Positions 1 to 11,971 of a stretch of 64,000 bases of DNA are shown here, piece by piece. How positions within the stretch are numbered: position 1 is the stretch's first letter; each line of letters begins with the position of its first letter. The notes under the pieces are model-generated. The model saw only the letters and a program-made list of their open reading frames with translations, made no database searches and had not been told where the DNA came from. This DNA is from Conus ventricosus. Taxonomy: Eukaryota; Mollusca; Gastropoda; Neogastropoda; Conidae. Where the stretch lies: positions 139,970,170 to 140,034,169 of the forward strand of contig CM031595.1 of the NCBI GenBank assembly GCA_018398815.1, read 5' to 3'. Position numbers and translations under genes: made by a program.

Positions 1-462
1 TTTTCTGGAACATGTTCAGGTTGGTCTGGGTAGTTTGTTTGGCTGTCTCATCTTGTGTGTTCTCTCTGGGCTGCTCATTCCACCCATCTGATATATGTAA
101 ATGCCCAGGCTTGTTTAGTTACTCTCCTGACACTAGCAGTCCACAGCAAGCAATAAATATCAGTTTGTCACCAAGAGACCTCATACCTGTCTGGATACAT
201 GATTTATCTCCTATTATGGACTAGCTCTGTGTAAGGATCCCAGTTTGAAGAATTTGGGGAGACTGTTGTGAAGAAGTATCACAGCAAAAGTTATGAGTCT
301 CTTTCACTTGCTCTTGAATATCCCAAATTGAGGAGCTGAAAGCTGAAGTAATGGTAATGTGACATGAAGCTCTAGCTGCTGTACGTCATCTGTAGCACAT
401 TGATTGATTGGGCCAGGTTGCTGTAACATCAACAGTTTTTCGTGTGTTTTTTTTCCTACTAG
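1..462. other. Intron sequence, no feature seen
   Basis: AT-rich sequence upstream of the first recognisable exon. It ends in a pyrimidine tract and AG at 461-462, which serve as the acceptor for the 463 exon. I see no coding signal or repeat. Confidence 0.5.
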
Positions 463-544
463 GAACCATGACAATGTACACCTGGTGGCTTCCTGTCAGT
501 TTGTCAGTCACACTGTCATGCTGAGTGGTACCTGTATTGAACAG
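463..544 (+). CDS. NBEAL: NBEAL exon (armadillo-like region), present once
   Basis: The exon follows a T-rich tract and CTACTAG and ends CAG/GTGAGAA. The open frame reads NHDNVHLVASCQFVSHTVML and ends in phase 0, a helical-repeat-like hydrophobic pattern. It lies before the duplicated part, so no second copy exists here. The splice borders are good; assignment to NBEAL is by position and strand. Confidence 0.6.
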
Positions 545-1219
545 GTGAGAATATAATGTGATGTGGTGTGTCTGTGTGTGTGTGTCTGTGTGTGTGTCTG
601 TGTGTGTGTATCTACATGTGCATATGTTTATGTGAGTGTGTGTGCATTATGAGTATGTAAGCAAGTGTGTGTGTGCGTGTGTGTGTTAATGTATTTTGCT
701 GTTTATCTGTTATGATGGATGTCGATAAAATCTGAGGTATAGCATTATGCATTTGTGTCTGTATGCTTAGTTGACTTTTTAAAAAAATAATTTAATGAAG
801 CTGGCTTCCCCCTAGAGGAATTATCTATACCTGCCTGTGCACCAGAGCTTAAAAGATTATCGTCACAACAATTATCCGAAGAACTGTTGATCATTTGGGT
901 ACTGCAGTAGACACTCTCCTTAGTTAAGACAACTGGGTTGTTGTGTGAGGGCCCATCCCAGGATGAAAGAGTGCAATAGGAGGAATGGTCCCCATTTACT
1001 GTCTAAATATCCTGCTGGATGATATAGATTTTTGTATTATGGTAATCCATCGAATGTTGACATGGTTTACAAGATCTTCAGCATAAGTATCTGATCTTTT
1101 GTGCTAATACACATGCTAGTTTGTCTGCATGTGTGTTGAACTCATAGTTTTAGGACAAAAATCTGGTTGCGCCCATCAACTTCTTACCGCTGTCTTGTTT
1201 TGAAGCAGTGATGTCCACC

Positions 1220-1251
<32 letters not shown>

Positions 1252-1823
1252 ACCCGCCCTCTTTCGTGTTTCCCCCACTGACCCTCCTCCATTACAGTTC
1301 CACTTCCCTAACCACTCTGCCTCATTCTGTTAAAAGATGCCCTGTGAATTAAGGCCCATTTGCGAACACTTGTTTGTATTTTACAATTTTATCATTGCAT
1401 CATTGTCTCTGTATGAAATACACACTGCTTTCTATTCAGGGAAAACATGTCACCTTAGACTGGCCTCACCCACTTTTCTTTCTGTCCACAGATGTCTGTT
1501 GTTTATGCATCACCTGTTAAAGTGAATTTGTCTGCAAAGTTTGCCATTGACAACTGTCTTTGTTGCTGCTGGTAACTTTACAGAGAGACAGAGTGCGTGC
1601 AGTGGGGTTTATTGTCTCCAGAATACTAGCACTTGGATATCTTGAAAAACCCATTGTAATCTGGATAACTGGAATCATGAACTCGGCATTCTTGTGTGTC
1701 CAAGATGAGTGTGTTATCCATTTAACCAAAGTTTCACCAATAAAGCCATGAGTAGACAGAGAAACCGCAGCTCATGATGACAGAAGACGGGTCTGAAGCA
1801 GTGTAATTTGCTGGTTATTTCAG
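545..1823. other. Intron with TG-rich tract and 31-base poly-C
   Basis: It holds an imperfect (TG)n region at about 565-690 and an uninterrupted C run at 1221-1251 that probably marks a difficult consensus. No phase-compatible exon was found. Confidence 0.5.
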
Positions 1824-1951
1824 ATAAGTTCATCCAAGGGAGACGCTGTGAGTGCCTCTGGGGATTGCCATGTCTCCTTTGTCAAACACGCTCTTCACTT
1901 GTTGGAGTGTCTGTATGACCCCTACTTTGTCTGGAGAAAACGTCTATGCAG
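1824..1951 (+). CDS. NBEAL: NBEAL exon (armadillo-like region), present once
   Basis: The acceptor is TTATTTCAG and the donor CAG/GTTGGT. The frame includes VSFVKHALHLLECLYDPYFV followed by WRKRL, typical of the helical N-terminal half of neurobeachin-like proteins. It starts in phase 0, matching the 463 exon. It ends in phase 2, which does not match the next recognised exon at 4343, so at least one intervening exon is missed or an indel is present. Confidence 0.7.
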
Positions 1952-2086
1952 GTTGGTCCTTTTTTTTTCTTTTTTTTTATGTTTACTTTTTTTTGTTTGT
2001 TTCATCCTGAACATATGCTTAATTTCTTTCCACAAAATGCACACAACACCCCTCAGATAGAATAGTAATGTGCATACATGTGTATA

Positions 2087-2153
<67 letters not shown>

Positions 2154-2271
2154 TGCAAACATTCATGCACGCACATGCGCACATACATGTGTGCACATGC
2201 GTGTGCGCACATGCAAGCAAACATGTACAGACACAGGTGCATGCGCACACGAGCGCGCGCACACACACACA

Positions 2272-2319
<48 letters not shown>

Positions 2320-4342
2320 TCTAACACACGCATGCACATATGCTAACTCTAGCTGCAAAAAAAAGCAAAATCACCTCACATTCCTGGAACAAACTGGCAC
2401 CTAGCTGGATGCCCTGTGGTAAACCAATACACATATTAAAGAAAAGTGCCAACATAAAGACAGAGTTTTCCCAAGGATCTGAAACAAGCACTAAGAATTA
2501 ATAGTTTTAAAATGTTTAATATTTTGAAGGAAGAGAATATGTTACAAGCAATATCTCCACTCATACAAAGATGGTAAACCATGCAACTTGAAAAGATTCT
2601 TAAGAAACTATTCTAACATTTCAACAGTTATGAAACCATGGAACTGGAAAGCCGTTTCATCTGTATCTTTGGTTTGAACCAGCAACCATAAGCTAAACAT
2701 CCAAATTAACACTTCTCCTCCTTCCTTTTCGAAAGAAATGTGAGGGAACCCAGAGGAACATTAAAAAAAAACCTCCCGGGCAGACTGTCAATGAAAAAAA
2801 AACTTCTCAAAACAAAATGCTGATCACCTATTCAGAGGGAGACACGCAACCATGGCCCCGCCGAATCAAATTTGTGGCTTCCAAATGTGGTCACATACAG
2901 CATGCACAAATACAAACAAAACTCCACACCCTTCCCCCCCAAAAAAAAAAGAAAAGAAAAGAAAAAAAAAGACTTATGGACTGTGGTGTGTCTCTGTTTG
3001 ATGCCAAGAGCACAGACACAATCAGCCGTGTCTCCCTGATGAGTTCGATCCAGCGGACAAAAGGCCTAGGACCCGGGCAGTATGTGTAGATTTGCCTTCG
3101 AGAGGAATTGCGATGGTTCCCTTATGTAGCTAGTGAAGGGTTTCATATTCATAATATATATTTTCCCATTTTCCCCCCATCTTCAACCCCTTTTTCTTTT
3201 TAAATTTAAATCTTTGCTAAGTCATTTACTATAATGATGGAAAATTTTTAACCTGCACTTGTTTTTCCCCCACCATTTAAATTGTTCAAAAAAACAGAAA
3301 GAGTAGGAAAAAAGATGGACATTGCTATTCCTAGACTGGCAACAGTTCAGAGGAATGTAGGGGAAAGAGAACGGGGGAAAAAGTATATCTTTAAATAACA
3401 CTCAGGATGAGCAAATTATGGCTGTAAACCCCCACCAAAAGAAGGATTTGAGCCCACTCCACCTATCCCCAAAAAGCAATACCTGTTGAAATGTGACCTT
3501 TGGGAAAATTATATATTGATTTTGAAAATCAAAAATGTAAAGCTTTGTCCTATTTCTCCCCAGACTGACTAAGTTTGAATTATGCTAATTCCGTAAATTT
3601 ATTTTTGTATTGGTGTGTCCTGAACACTGGAATGTTGACAAGATGCGGCAAAGATGTCGACCAGCCATGCTGCACAATGAAGTGGTTCCATTCTTTCATG
3701 GTATGAATTCGCATTGGGAAACAGCTGGTTAAGGGATTATGGGTTTTTTGCAGATTTGTAAACATTGAGTCGTATCTGTATATGTGTGTGTGTGTGTGTC
3801 TGGTGTGTATGTGTGTGTGGTGTGTGTGTGTGTGTGTGTGTTGTGTGGTGTGTGAAATGTTAGGGTTTAAAGGGTTTGTTTGTGTGCAGTATTTGAAAAC
3901 ATTGAATTTGTATCTCTGTGTGTGTGGGGGGGGGATGCGTGTGTGTTTGTGTATGCATATGTGTGAGAGCACACACGTGTGTGGGCACATGCATGTAGCA
4001 TGCTTGAACTGTTAAGAGAGAGAGAGAATGTTTGAAAGCTGTTGAAGAGAGAGAGAGAATTGTGTGAAGTGGGGAGAAAAGAGAGGCTTACTCGATGTTT
4101 GAACATTTCACTTTGCTTAAATGTTTGTGATATAAATATAATGATATGAGTGCTGAGTGTCTGCATTGAAACAGTGTATCTGCTTAAACATGACATACAT
4201 GTAAGCTTATGAATATTGGTGCAAAATGAAAGTTTCCTGATTTACCTGCTGTAAAGTGATTCCTTATCATTGATACACTGATCAATAAATCATAAAATCA
4301 CCTGTTGGCTTAAGTGCCATCTATTTTCTTTCTGGCTTGCAG
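1952..4342. other. Long intron with microsatellites
   Basis: CA tracts lie at about 2088-2150 and 2262-2316, and GT tracts at 3783-3852. There are also A-rich and GA-rich patches. A 26-base stretch at about 3047-3074 recurs in inverted orientation near 46407 with one mismatch. No convincing exon was found. Confidence 0.45.
2088..2316. repeat. (CA)n microsatellite with CG-rich interruption
   Basis: Two long CA runs flank a stretch rich in alternating ACGC/GCAC steps. The whole segment is alternating purine/pyrimidine. ORFs across it (poly His-Thr or Cys-Val) are artefacts. Confidence 0.9.
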
Positions 4343-4424
4343 AGTGTTTCCAGAAACTGGCTGTCCAGTGATATACAACTTCGTCTGCTTAAATGTGTTT
4401 GGAGCTGTCATATGCGGATCTCAG
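4343..4424 (+). CDS. NBEAL: NBEAL exon A, copy 1 (frameshifted)
   Basis: This is the equivalent of 32299-32381. The acceptor TTGCAG and donor CAG/GTACAC are kept. It has lost two bases in AAACTGGG and gained one in CTTCATG relative to copy 2, so neither frame reads through. Homopolymer-type differences suggest consensus error. Confidence 0.65.
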
Positions 4425-4639
4425 GTACACATCATTTTGTGTCTTTTTGACTAGGAAAACAGCATGAAAATAGTGATAGTAGCAAGCCACACCACAGAAT
4501 TTTCCGGTTTATGTGCATGGTTGCACTACAAGATTCATGTTATTTGTGTCAGGTTATTTTTGAGTGCCCTGAAAAGTAAGAAACAAAATGAAAGGGTGAT
4601 GAGGTAAGGGTGCTGTACCTGTGTGTACGTACATAAATG

Positions 4640-4856
4640 TATGCACACTCAAGCTGTGCAATGAAAACACACACATATACCCACAATAAGCATGCATACA
4701 TATGCAAACTCACGCATACCACACACACACATGTGCATGCGCACACGCACATGCATGCACACATACACGCATGTGCGCATACAGACACTTTTGCCACCCC
4801 ATACCTCATCATTTTCAGCCCACACACTTGCTCAGACTTTGGACATGTTTACACAC

Positions 4857-4895
<39 letters not shown>

Positions 4896-4945
4896 CACAC
4901 ACACACACCACAGAGTGTGACACACGTGCGCGCGCACACACCACC

Positions 4946-4984
<39 letters not shown>

Positions 4985-5065
4985 CACACACACACACACA
5001 CACACACAAGTGTGACACACGTGCTGCGCGCCACAACACACACACACACACACAACACACACACA

Positions 5066-5095
<30 letters not shown>
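4640..5095. repeat. Compound CA microsatellite, copy 1
   Basis: CA runs are separated by short GTGTGACACACGTG-type interruptions with GCGCGC cores. It corresponds to 32620-33058 and is shorter and noisier here. Confidence 0.85.
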
Positions 5096-5096
<1 letters not shown>

Positions 5097-5505
5097 CCCA
5101 TACAAATGAATTCACCTCATCTCCAATCTGTCCATATCTTTTCCCTCACCCTCTCTACTTTCAGTTTCTTTCAGTCACATAAAAACAGAGAAGAGGGGAA
5201 ATAATTTTGGAATTTTTTTCCTAAAATTGGACATACTCTGTCTTCTGTAAGCACACCAAGAGGTAAATGAAATGTTGATAAAATTTAAAACCCAAAGTCT
5301 AACACATTCATTTTAAAACAAACCCCAATTGAATTGATCTGCCTGTAGAATTCCATACCCCTTGGTTATCAGGTGCCTTTATAGACTCCTAGTCAGTCAG
5401 GACCTCAACTGTGGCAGGTCATCATTAACTATTGGTCTTCGTTGTGACTGCTGCTTTTATGCTGCAATGGTAAACTGAAATTTTTCAAAAACAAACTGAC
5501 TGCAG

Positions 5506-5684
5506 ACAAACGCCCTGAAGGGTATCACCCCACGACGCTGGATGTCATGCTGAAGGTGCTGTCGGCCCACACAGTGCAGGGTCCCCCCAAAATTGCTCAC
5601 GACAGGAGGTTGCCACTCTCAAAGACCTGGTTCTGCAGTTATTGTGCGAGTCATCCACGTCATTCACAAGTGCCCCCTGACCGG
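5506..5684 (+). CDS. NBEAL: NBEAL exon B, copy 1 (frameshifted)
   Basis: This is the equivalent of 33472-33650. It shares the acceptor GACTGCAG and the donor GTAAGG. The segment reading DVMLKVLSAHTVQG is intact; after it, C and A runs are lengthened and the frame breaks. Confidence 0.7.
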
Positions 5685-5857
5685 GTAAGGAATGTTTTGG
5701 GTGACGAATTAGGAAAAAAAATTATATGCTGCTTTTGCATTTCCAATAATGAAATAATGTACCCTTTGTAAGAAAACTGTTGCACACAGTATAAACACAA
5801 AGGTGTATATCAGACAGCAGTTGAGTGTTTTACGCTAGTGAAACCCTGTCCTCGCAG

Positions 5858-5956
5858 TTATCAAATTTCGTAACCTTGCCTGGTACAGGAAAGAATTCTT
5901 TCCATGACTACCTGTCCAAACTCCTACAGGACACAGAAGAGAATAAAGTCCCAGAT
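5858..5956 (+). CDS. Possible NBEAL exon C, copy 1
   Basis: This is the equivalent of 33822-33920, behind CCTCGCAG. The donor GTAAAT of copy 2 has lost its G here. See the copy 2 entry for the unresolved reading frame. Confidence 0.35.
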
Positions 5957-6130
5957 TAAATCAATTATACTTGTCCCCGAAGGTGTAGAGGTCTTTGACC
6001 TGGTGTCAGTCACACCTCCTGTGACATAATGACACAAGACAGTTATGATTAGGTTCTTTCTAGAAAAGTAGATACCAGACACGCCAATATGCATTGGGTT
6101 TTTCTCAGTCAATTTTGAGATGCATTTCAG

Positions 6131-7080
6131 AGGTGGGTAGAAGTGAGTGAAACTGTGACAGGCTGTGTGCAAGTAAAGTCATGAAAGATGATGATGTGTT
6201 TCAGAGACGGGTCAAAATGAGTAAAGTCATGCAAGGCCATGTGCAGGTGTGTCAAAGCAAAGATGTGATGTTTGAGAGTTGGATGGAACTACATGAGATA
6301 AAGCAGGTGTGTCATGTGGAGGGGTTTGAATCGACAGAAGTACATGAGATGATGCAGGTGTGTCATGTGGAGGTGGTGTTGAATCAGACAGAAGTACATG
6401 AGATGATGCAGGTGTTCATGTGGAGGGGGTGTTGAATCAGACAGAATACATGAGATGAGCAGGGTTTTGTCATGTGGAGGTGGTTGAAATCAGACAGAAG
6501 CACAAGAGATGATCATGTGTCCCTGTGGAGGTGGTGTTGAATCAGACAGAAGCACATGAGATGAAAGCAGGTGTGTCATGTGAGGGGGGGTTGAATCAGA
6601 CAGAAGCACATGAGATGATCAGGTGTGTCATGTGGAGGGGGTGTTGAATCAGACAGAAGCACATGAGATGAGCAGGGGTTTCTGTGGAGGGGGTGTTGAA
6701 TCAGACAGAAGTAACAGAGATAAAGCAGGTGTGTCATGTTGGGGGTGGTGTTGAATCAGACAGAAGTACATAGATGATGCAGGTGTGTCATGTGGAGGTA
6801 GTGTTGAATCAGACAGAAGTACATGAGAGAGCAGGTGTGTCATGTGGAGGTGGTGTTGAATCAGACAGAAGTACATGAGATGATCAGGTGTGTCATGTGG
6901 AGGTGGTGTTGAATCAGACAGAAGTACATCAGGTGTGTCCCTGTGGGGGTGGTGTTTGATCAGACAGAAGTACATGAGATTATGCCCACTGAAGTACATG
7001 AGAGATGCAGTGTGTCATGTGGAGGGGGTGTTTAATCAGACAGAAGTATGAGATATGCAGGTGTGTCATGTGGGTGGTGT
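6131..7080 (+). repeat. 54-bp minisatellite derived from exon D, copy 1
   Basis: Two decayed exon-like units behind TTTCAG (starts about 6131 and 6205) are followed by a noisy array of units containing CATGAGATGATGCAGGTGTG and GTTGAATCAGACAGAAG. Many units have lost bases compared with copy 2. It directly precedes exon D. Confidence 0.85.
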
Positions 7081-7090
7081 TGCATTTTCG

Positions 7091-7197
7091 AGACAAGTGG
7101 AAGTGAGCGAGGTGATCAGGGGTACATGCAGGTCCTGCTGAACCTGGATTTGGAGCCATCCGTGGAGACTGACTGCAAGATCAGCTGGCCATGATCA
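7091..7197 (+). CDS. NBEAL: NBEAL exon D, copy 1 (frameshifted)
   Basis: This is the equivalent of 35077-35185. The acceptor TTTTCAG reads TTTTCG here (A lost), and further one-base losses occur at GATGCAGG and AAGATGC. The donor ATCA/GTGAGT is kept. Confidence 0.7.
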
Positions 7198-8110
7198 GTG
7201 AGTCCTCCTTCACAGTCATGTTTGTGTCAGTCTGTTGAATCTTTCATTGTGCATAGGGTATTGCTCTGTTAAGTCTGATGAGGTGTAGTAAAGGTCTATT
7301 AAATCCCTCACAATGTTTACGTAGTTAAATCTTTCATGTTGTCATGGGATGTGGCTTTGTTGAATTTGATAGGAAGTGAAATAGGTCTTTTAAAAACGTT
7401 CAAATCTTGTTTTTTGTTAAATCCTTCATTATATGTCATCTAATGTTAGCATTGTTGAATCTGATGAGTCATGATATAGATCTGTTCAATCCTTCAGTTT
7501 TTTGTTTGTTTTGTTTTGCTTTTTAACTCTTTCATTCCTACTTTTCTGTGAACCCTTACTTCCTCTTGTTCCCAGATTCTTATAATATGAGCATTCCCTC
7601 ATTCCTGGATTTAGAGAAAAAAAAGAAGAAGTATAAAGTGAGAACTGCCATGTAAGCAGTAGCAAACCGGCCAGAATAGAGTGGCGACCACTCCCATGCT
7701 GTAGGGGCCGTCTGGCGTCCATTCCATTCATAACACTGCCCCGAAAGCGACCCGTCATGACGTGTACCGATGACGCAACTTGTACAAAGTTCAAAGCGCT
7801 TACCACAAAACCGATTTTCTGGGCTGCAGGGAAAGGGAAAAGGGGGGATTTTGTGCTGCCCCCCGGTTTTTTTGGGGTTGCAGGAAGGAAAGGTACAATT
7901 TCGCAAACCAGAAAACCCGGGGGTTTGGTAAAGAAAGTTAATCCTTCATGTTGTTTCGCTCTGTTTAATGTTCATGTGTCATAGGGTGTGGCTCTGTTGA
8001 ATCTTTTGAGGTGTGGGGATAAGGTTAAAAGGTTAATGGCTACTGGCCCCGCTGAAGTGTGGGGGGTATATGTATATTAAAAATCCTTCAAGTGGTGTGG
8101 TTTTTTAATT
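7198..8110. repeat. Degenerate tandem repeat, about 70-90 bp, split by a MITE
   Basis: Phrases such as CTGTTGAATCTTTCATTGTG, GATGAGGTGTAG and TTAAATCCTTCATG recur irregularly on both sides of the MITE at 7523-7941. The unit length is blurred. It corresponds to 35186-36090. Confidence 0.55.
7523..7941. mobile_element. TTAA-flanked MITE (piggyBac-type), copy 1
   Basis: It is flanked by TTAA on both sides. The left end reads TTAACTCTTTCATTCCTAC; the right end is a smeared form of the inverted copy that is clear in copy 2 (35512-35926). No transposase frame is present. Confidence 0.65.
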
Positions 8111-8344
8111 CTTTCATGCTCATAAAACAATTTCTGGTAGTAAAATTTTGGGTGTTTTTTAATAAGAAAAAATTACTTGAAACTTCTGTCAGAAAAGGAG
8201 CGGATCTGGTCATTTTATGTTGGTTACACACCCAGATAAGGATATCAAAAGATTCCTTTTCTTTGTAGCTCTATGTTGATCATCAAGATGCCAAACATTA
8301 CCTGCTTTTTGTCCCTGAATATTGGCAACTGGATATAGAAAATG

Positions 8345-8745
8345 TGGGTCGTCAAGTTTCTGGTGTTTGTGATCTAATAATCAGATGTGGGTTAGTCTGT
8401 TTTCTGAGACCTGTTGTTTAATAATAACTGTAGATCTGTCGAGTTCCAATGTCTGTGTTTTTGATGATCAGATTTGGGTCTGTTAAGTTTAAAAATATGT
8501 CAGATTTTGATATGTTTTCTGAAATCAGATGTTAGGCTTTCTGTTGTTGTTCATGAGATATAGGTCTGTTAAGTTCTGATATCTGTTGTTTGATAATCCT
8601 TTGACTGTGTGTTCTGATATTTTGTATCTGATGCTGGATGATGGTTGTCACATTCTGATATCTGTTGTCTGGAAATCAGGTTTGGGACGTCAAATTCTGT
8701 TCCCTGTGGTTTGATCATTAGATTTGGGTTGGGTGTGATGATCAG
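8345..8745. repeat. Degenerate tandem repeat, about 45-58 bp, copy 1
   Basis: Around eight divergent units share GGTCTGTTAAGTTCTGATAT, CTGTTGTTTGATAATC and CAGATTTGGG. It corresponds to 36315-36740. Confidence 0.55.
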
Positions 8746-9067
8746 AAATGTTTTCCAGATTAAATTACATTCCTTCTTTCTTTATTTTTTTCTTTGCATT
8801 CTCGCCTTCTGACCTATGTTCTTTCCACAAATAAATGTTAGTGGTATTTGTATGTTTCTGAATATCATGTTTCCACATCTGGTTTAACTGGGCCACCAGA
8901 CAAAAGGAAATCCCAACATTGCCGAGTCTGAAGTATTTCATCGATATTCTCTTATCCTTGTACATACTGTGACAGTGGGTCAGAAAGATATTTGATTTGC
9001 TTAAAAAATTGAATTGGACAAGCCAAACATTCAAAAAAAATAAGAAACTTTGACATGTTGGTCAAAA

Positions 9068-9203
9068 GACGGTCAGTGGTTGTGACGTGTGTGGCAGACA
9101 TGATCAATGATTTAAGGTGCCTGCAATGACAAGTCGCGCTGCAAGGTTGATGGGGCAGTGGGGGAAACGTTGTGGCTTCATTGCGCTCCTGCTTAAAACC
9201 ACG
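9068..9203 (+). CDS. NBEAL: Probable NBEAL exon F, copy 1 (frameshifted)
   Basis: This is the equivalent of about 37066-37202. It keeps VVVTCVADMIND and FIALLLKT segments in different frames, and the donor reads ACG/GTCAAT. The exact start is uncertain. Confidence 0.5.
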
Positions 9204-9311
9204 GTCAATTCTCTTTTATGCTCTTTCGCTTATTGTTAAAAACAGTGAGTTTTTTTTAGCCATCACAATCTGAATTTATAATGTGGGATTGCTATTTGGT
9301 CAGATGTGACG

Positions 9312-9443
9312 TGCAAAAAAATGGGGGATGTGTTCCAATGTTTGATCAAGCATGTCATGCAGAAGCTGACTAAAATCCTGTATCAACTAGATCAACTGGA
9401 TTAAAATGAATTGCCAAAATTTAATTTGAGACCCGCTGAACAA
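9312..9443 (+). CDS. NBEAL: Probable NBEAL exon G, copy 1
   Basis: This is the equivalent of 37314-37447. The donor GTAAGA is conserved. Homopolymer smears (seven A, five G) break the start of the frame. Confidence 0.45.
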
Positions 9444-9805
9444 GTAAGATTTAATGTACACTGAAATGAACAGTTTCTGAAGGAAAATCGTTTGATTTAA
9501 TTTGCTGTTCAATACTTATATATTGTATGAAAGCATTTGATAGGCATAGTCGGCAGAACAATAAACAACAATCAATAAATGGTTAATAGTGATCAGGTTT
9601 TATATCAAAATATCAACAACAGCAATCCTGAAAGTTTGTCACTTCAGTTGTGTGGAAAAGTGTGAAATCTTGTTTTAGTTTGATTTAATTCGTGAGAGAT
9701 TTCATGCTTTTTTTTCTTGAAACCCCTTACGTCTATCTGTCATTGAATTCAGTATTTTTTGATTTCCTTGTCACTGATTAGAGAAATTCTCCAAACAGCA
9801 CAATG

Positions 9806-9830
9806 CCCTAAGTTTTTTTTGTTCTTGGCA
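9806..9830. other. Deletion junction: about 0.98 kb with one exon missing
   Basis: The sequence passes from CAGCACAATGCCC directly to TTGTTCTTGGCATTGTA. In copy 2 these flanks are about 0.98 kb apart (37816-38800) and enclose exon H (37923-38006). T-rich stretches at the join could reflect a mis-join. Confidence 0.75.
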
Positions 9831-10129
9831 TTGTAAGATTCAACAAAGAGATACAGTTTAACATAAATCTGTCATGTTTGTTAAGAAACAGAGACTGAGT
9901 AGTTAATTTGTGGAAATGCAACCACATTCATACCACTGAAAACATCCATTATACGTTGTAAATTGGGTACTGTTCTGAGGGTATTTTGGTCCCTAGGCAT
10001 GTCTGTTGTCAGCAGTGTTGATACAGAACTCCACTTTCTCATGGCTGCTTATTTTGCTTGTCCTAGAAAGCCATATTGAAAGTTAACATCCAGTTTTTTG
10101 TCTGTTTGTTGTATGTTTTTGTTTGGCAG

Positions 10130-10182
10130 ATGTGTGGCAGGGATGGTTGCCTTGTACTGAGAGTTCTTTTACATGTGTAAAT
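10130..10182 (+). CDS. NBEAL: Probable NBEAL exon I, copy 1
   Basis: This is the equivalent of 39129-39182, with one G lost after CTTGTA. The donor AAT/GTATGT is shared. Confidence 0.45.
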
Positions 10183-10712
10183 GTATGTTCTGCACAAATG
10201 CTCAATTTACTCTCTTACTCAAAAGAGGAGAATGCTGCCAGCCACTTCATGTTAACTGGAAAATGGAGAGGAAGAGAAACACCCACTCCATGCTAGGTTT
10301 GAATTTTGCTTCTGGAATTGTCTACCTTGATAGGCAAGTGAGTAGCAGTGAATATCTCCAACCTCATTTTTTGATATCCACTCACAGTGATTATGCTTGA
10401 GTCATTCACAGTTAGCGCCCACTGGAGAACCTCTCTCAGGTCTAAAGAAGAGAGGTGCAGTGCAATGCCATGGTATGTCCCTGCACTGAGAACACTATTC
10501 CCACCATAGATCTTCTAGAATCCTCTTCATCAGTCTCCCCGTTTGAGATTCTCATTGGCAATTGTGTTCTTAGTATTGTTGTGTTAGGAGCAAAGATTGA
10601 CATTGGTCAACTGAATGACTGAGATTATGAACTACTGAATGTTATTTACTTTTTGTGTCAGAGATAGGTATGTTGTATGTATATACTATTTAAGTTGGGA
10701 AGAAATTCTTTG

Positions 10713-10756
<44 letters not shown>

Positions 10757-10903
10757 CTGTGAGTATGTTGTGTGTTTACGCCAATGTGTGTGTATTGTCC
10801 AATTTAGTATGTGTCATTTGGAAGATGGGATGGATGATGACAGTAGAAAATGATTTATAACATGTAGTGTAAAGAAGTGGGTTTTTTTCTTTGACATTTT
10901 CAG

Positions 10904-11000
10904 CCTTGTTTGAAGGCAGAGTTGGCTATCAGCGTTTCGTCGAAGCTCTAAAAAGTCTGGGTCACCTTCCATGGAACTGCTGCAGACACTGCTGGATCTG
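10904..11000 (+). CDS. NBEAL: NBEAL exon J, copy 1
   Basis: The acceptor is CATTTTCAG and the donor CTG/GTAAGT. It matches copy 2 exon 39929-40027 except for a lost G at the first codon and a lost G in GGTCAGCC. Reading segments include EGRVGYQRFVEALKSLG. Confidence 0.8.
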
Positions 11001-11285
11001 GTAAGTTATGGAGACTGACAATGAAGCAAGGTAGCATGGATGGTAGTAGAAAGGCTTCCTTATGTCCAGAGTAAACAATGTTAAAAAGAAATATAATGAT
11101 CCATTCAGAAAAACACTATGGACTATGTTATATTTAGATTCTCTTTTCGAAAAGAAACTAATCATAGAAATTTGTACAATAGGTGTAGGTATGCATGTTG
11201 TTGTGTGTATGCATATGTGTGTGCACATACCTGCATATGTGCTTGCTTGAGCGTTGACTGAGTGAATGGATGATTTAGAAGTTTT

Positions 11286-11300
11286 AAAATATTTATCGGC
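11286..11300. other. Empty site for the DIRS-B insertion
   Basis: AAAATATTTATCGGCAAG is continuous here. In copy 2 the same flanks are separated by 5.6 kb of DIRS-B (40317-45941). No clear target duplication is seen, as usual for tyrosine-recombinase elements. Confidence 0.75.
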
Positions 11301-11971
11301 AAGTGAAACGTCTGAAAAACAAGAAAGTAGCAACACATTGAAATCTAATCTTTGAGCAAAAAAAAAGAAAGATGATGAATTTTTTGGGCGCAAAAAGCAA
11401 AAAACCCTTTTTCAAAAAATAAGGTTTGGCGGGGACCCTTTGGGGGAAAGAGGCCCGGGGGGTCCCCCCGGGACAATTACGGTGAAAGGCTGATGAACCC
11501 CGGGTGTGTGTGTGTGGTGGTGTGTTGTGTTTTGTGTGTGTGTTGAAAAATTAATTTAGTGGGGGAAAAAAAGGGGAAAGGCTGACAATTCTTCAGTCTT
11601 TATAGTAATAACATGGCAAAGATTTGAATTTTAAATTTAAAAAAAAAAAAAAAAAAAAAATTGAAGATAAAGAAAGTGCGGGAATGTTTAAATAAAAAAG
11701 AAAACCCCTTAAACCTAGTTTCCGAGGGAACCATTGAAAACCCTCTCAAAGGCCCCAAATTTTGGGTATTGCCTGCTCCTAGCCTTTTTAGTCCCTGGAT
11801 CGTGTGTGTGTTGTGTTTTGGTTTTTAAATAACCCCAAAAAAAAAAAAGTTTATAAAAAACCCATTTCGTTGTTTAAAAAGGCATCTGTTTCAGATGTTG
11901 TAGTCCACTTAAAAGGAAAAAAAAAAAAAGTGCTTTTCTTTCCCACCTTTTTTTCCCCGACCTTTTCTCAG

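Noticed and set aside
1492..1571. Candidate NBEAL exon behind CTTTCTGTCCACAG
   Set aside because: Its phase does not fit between the 463 and 1824 exons, which already join in phase 0, and the donor is weak.
2068..2404. Long ORFs of poly His-Thr or Cys-Val type, also at 4637-5182, 16031-16428, 26021-26597, 32666-33151 and 50695-51185
   Set aside because: Products of reading CA/GT microsatellites in each frame. No start context, domain or splice support.
2969..3089. ORF ending in TKGLGPGQYV
   Set aside because: Not bounded by splice sites; contains the repeated 26-base motif, so more likely a repeat fragment.
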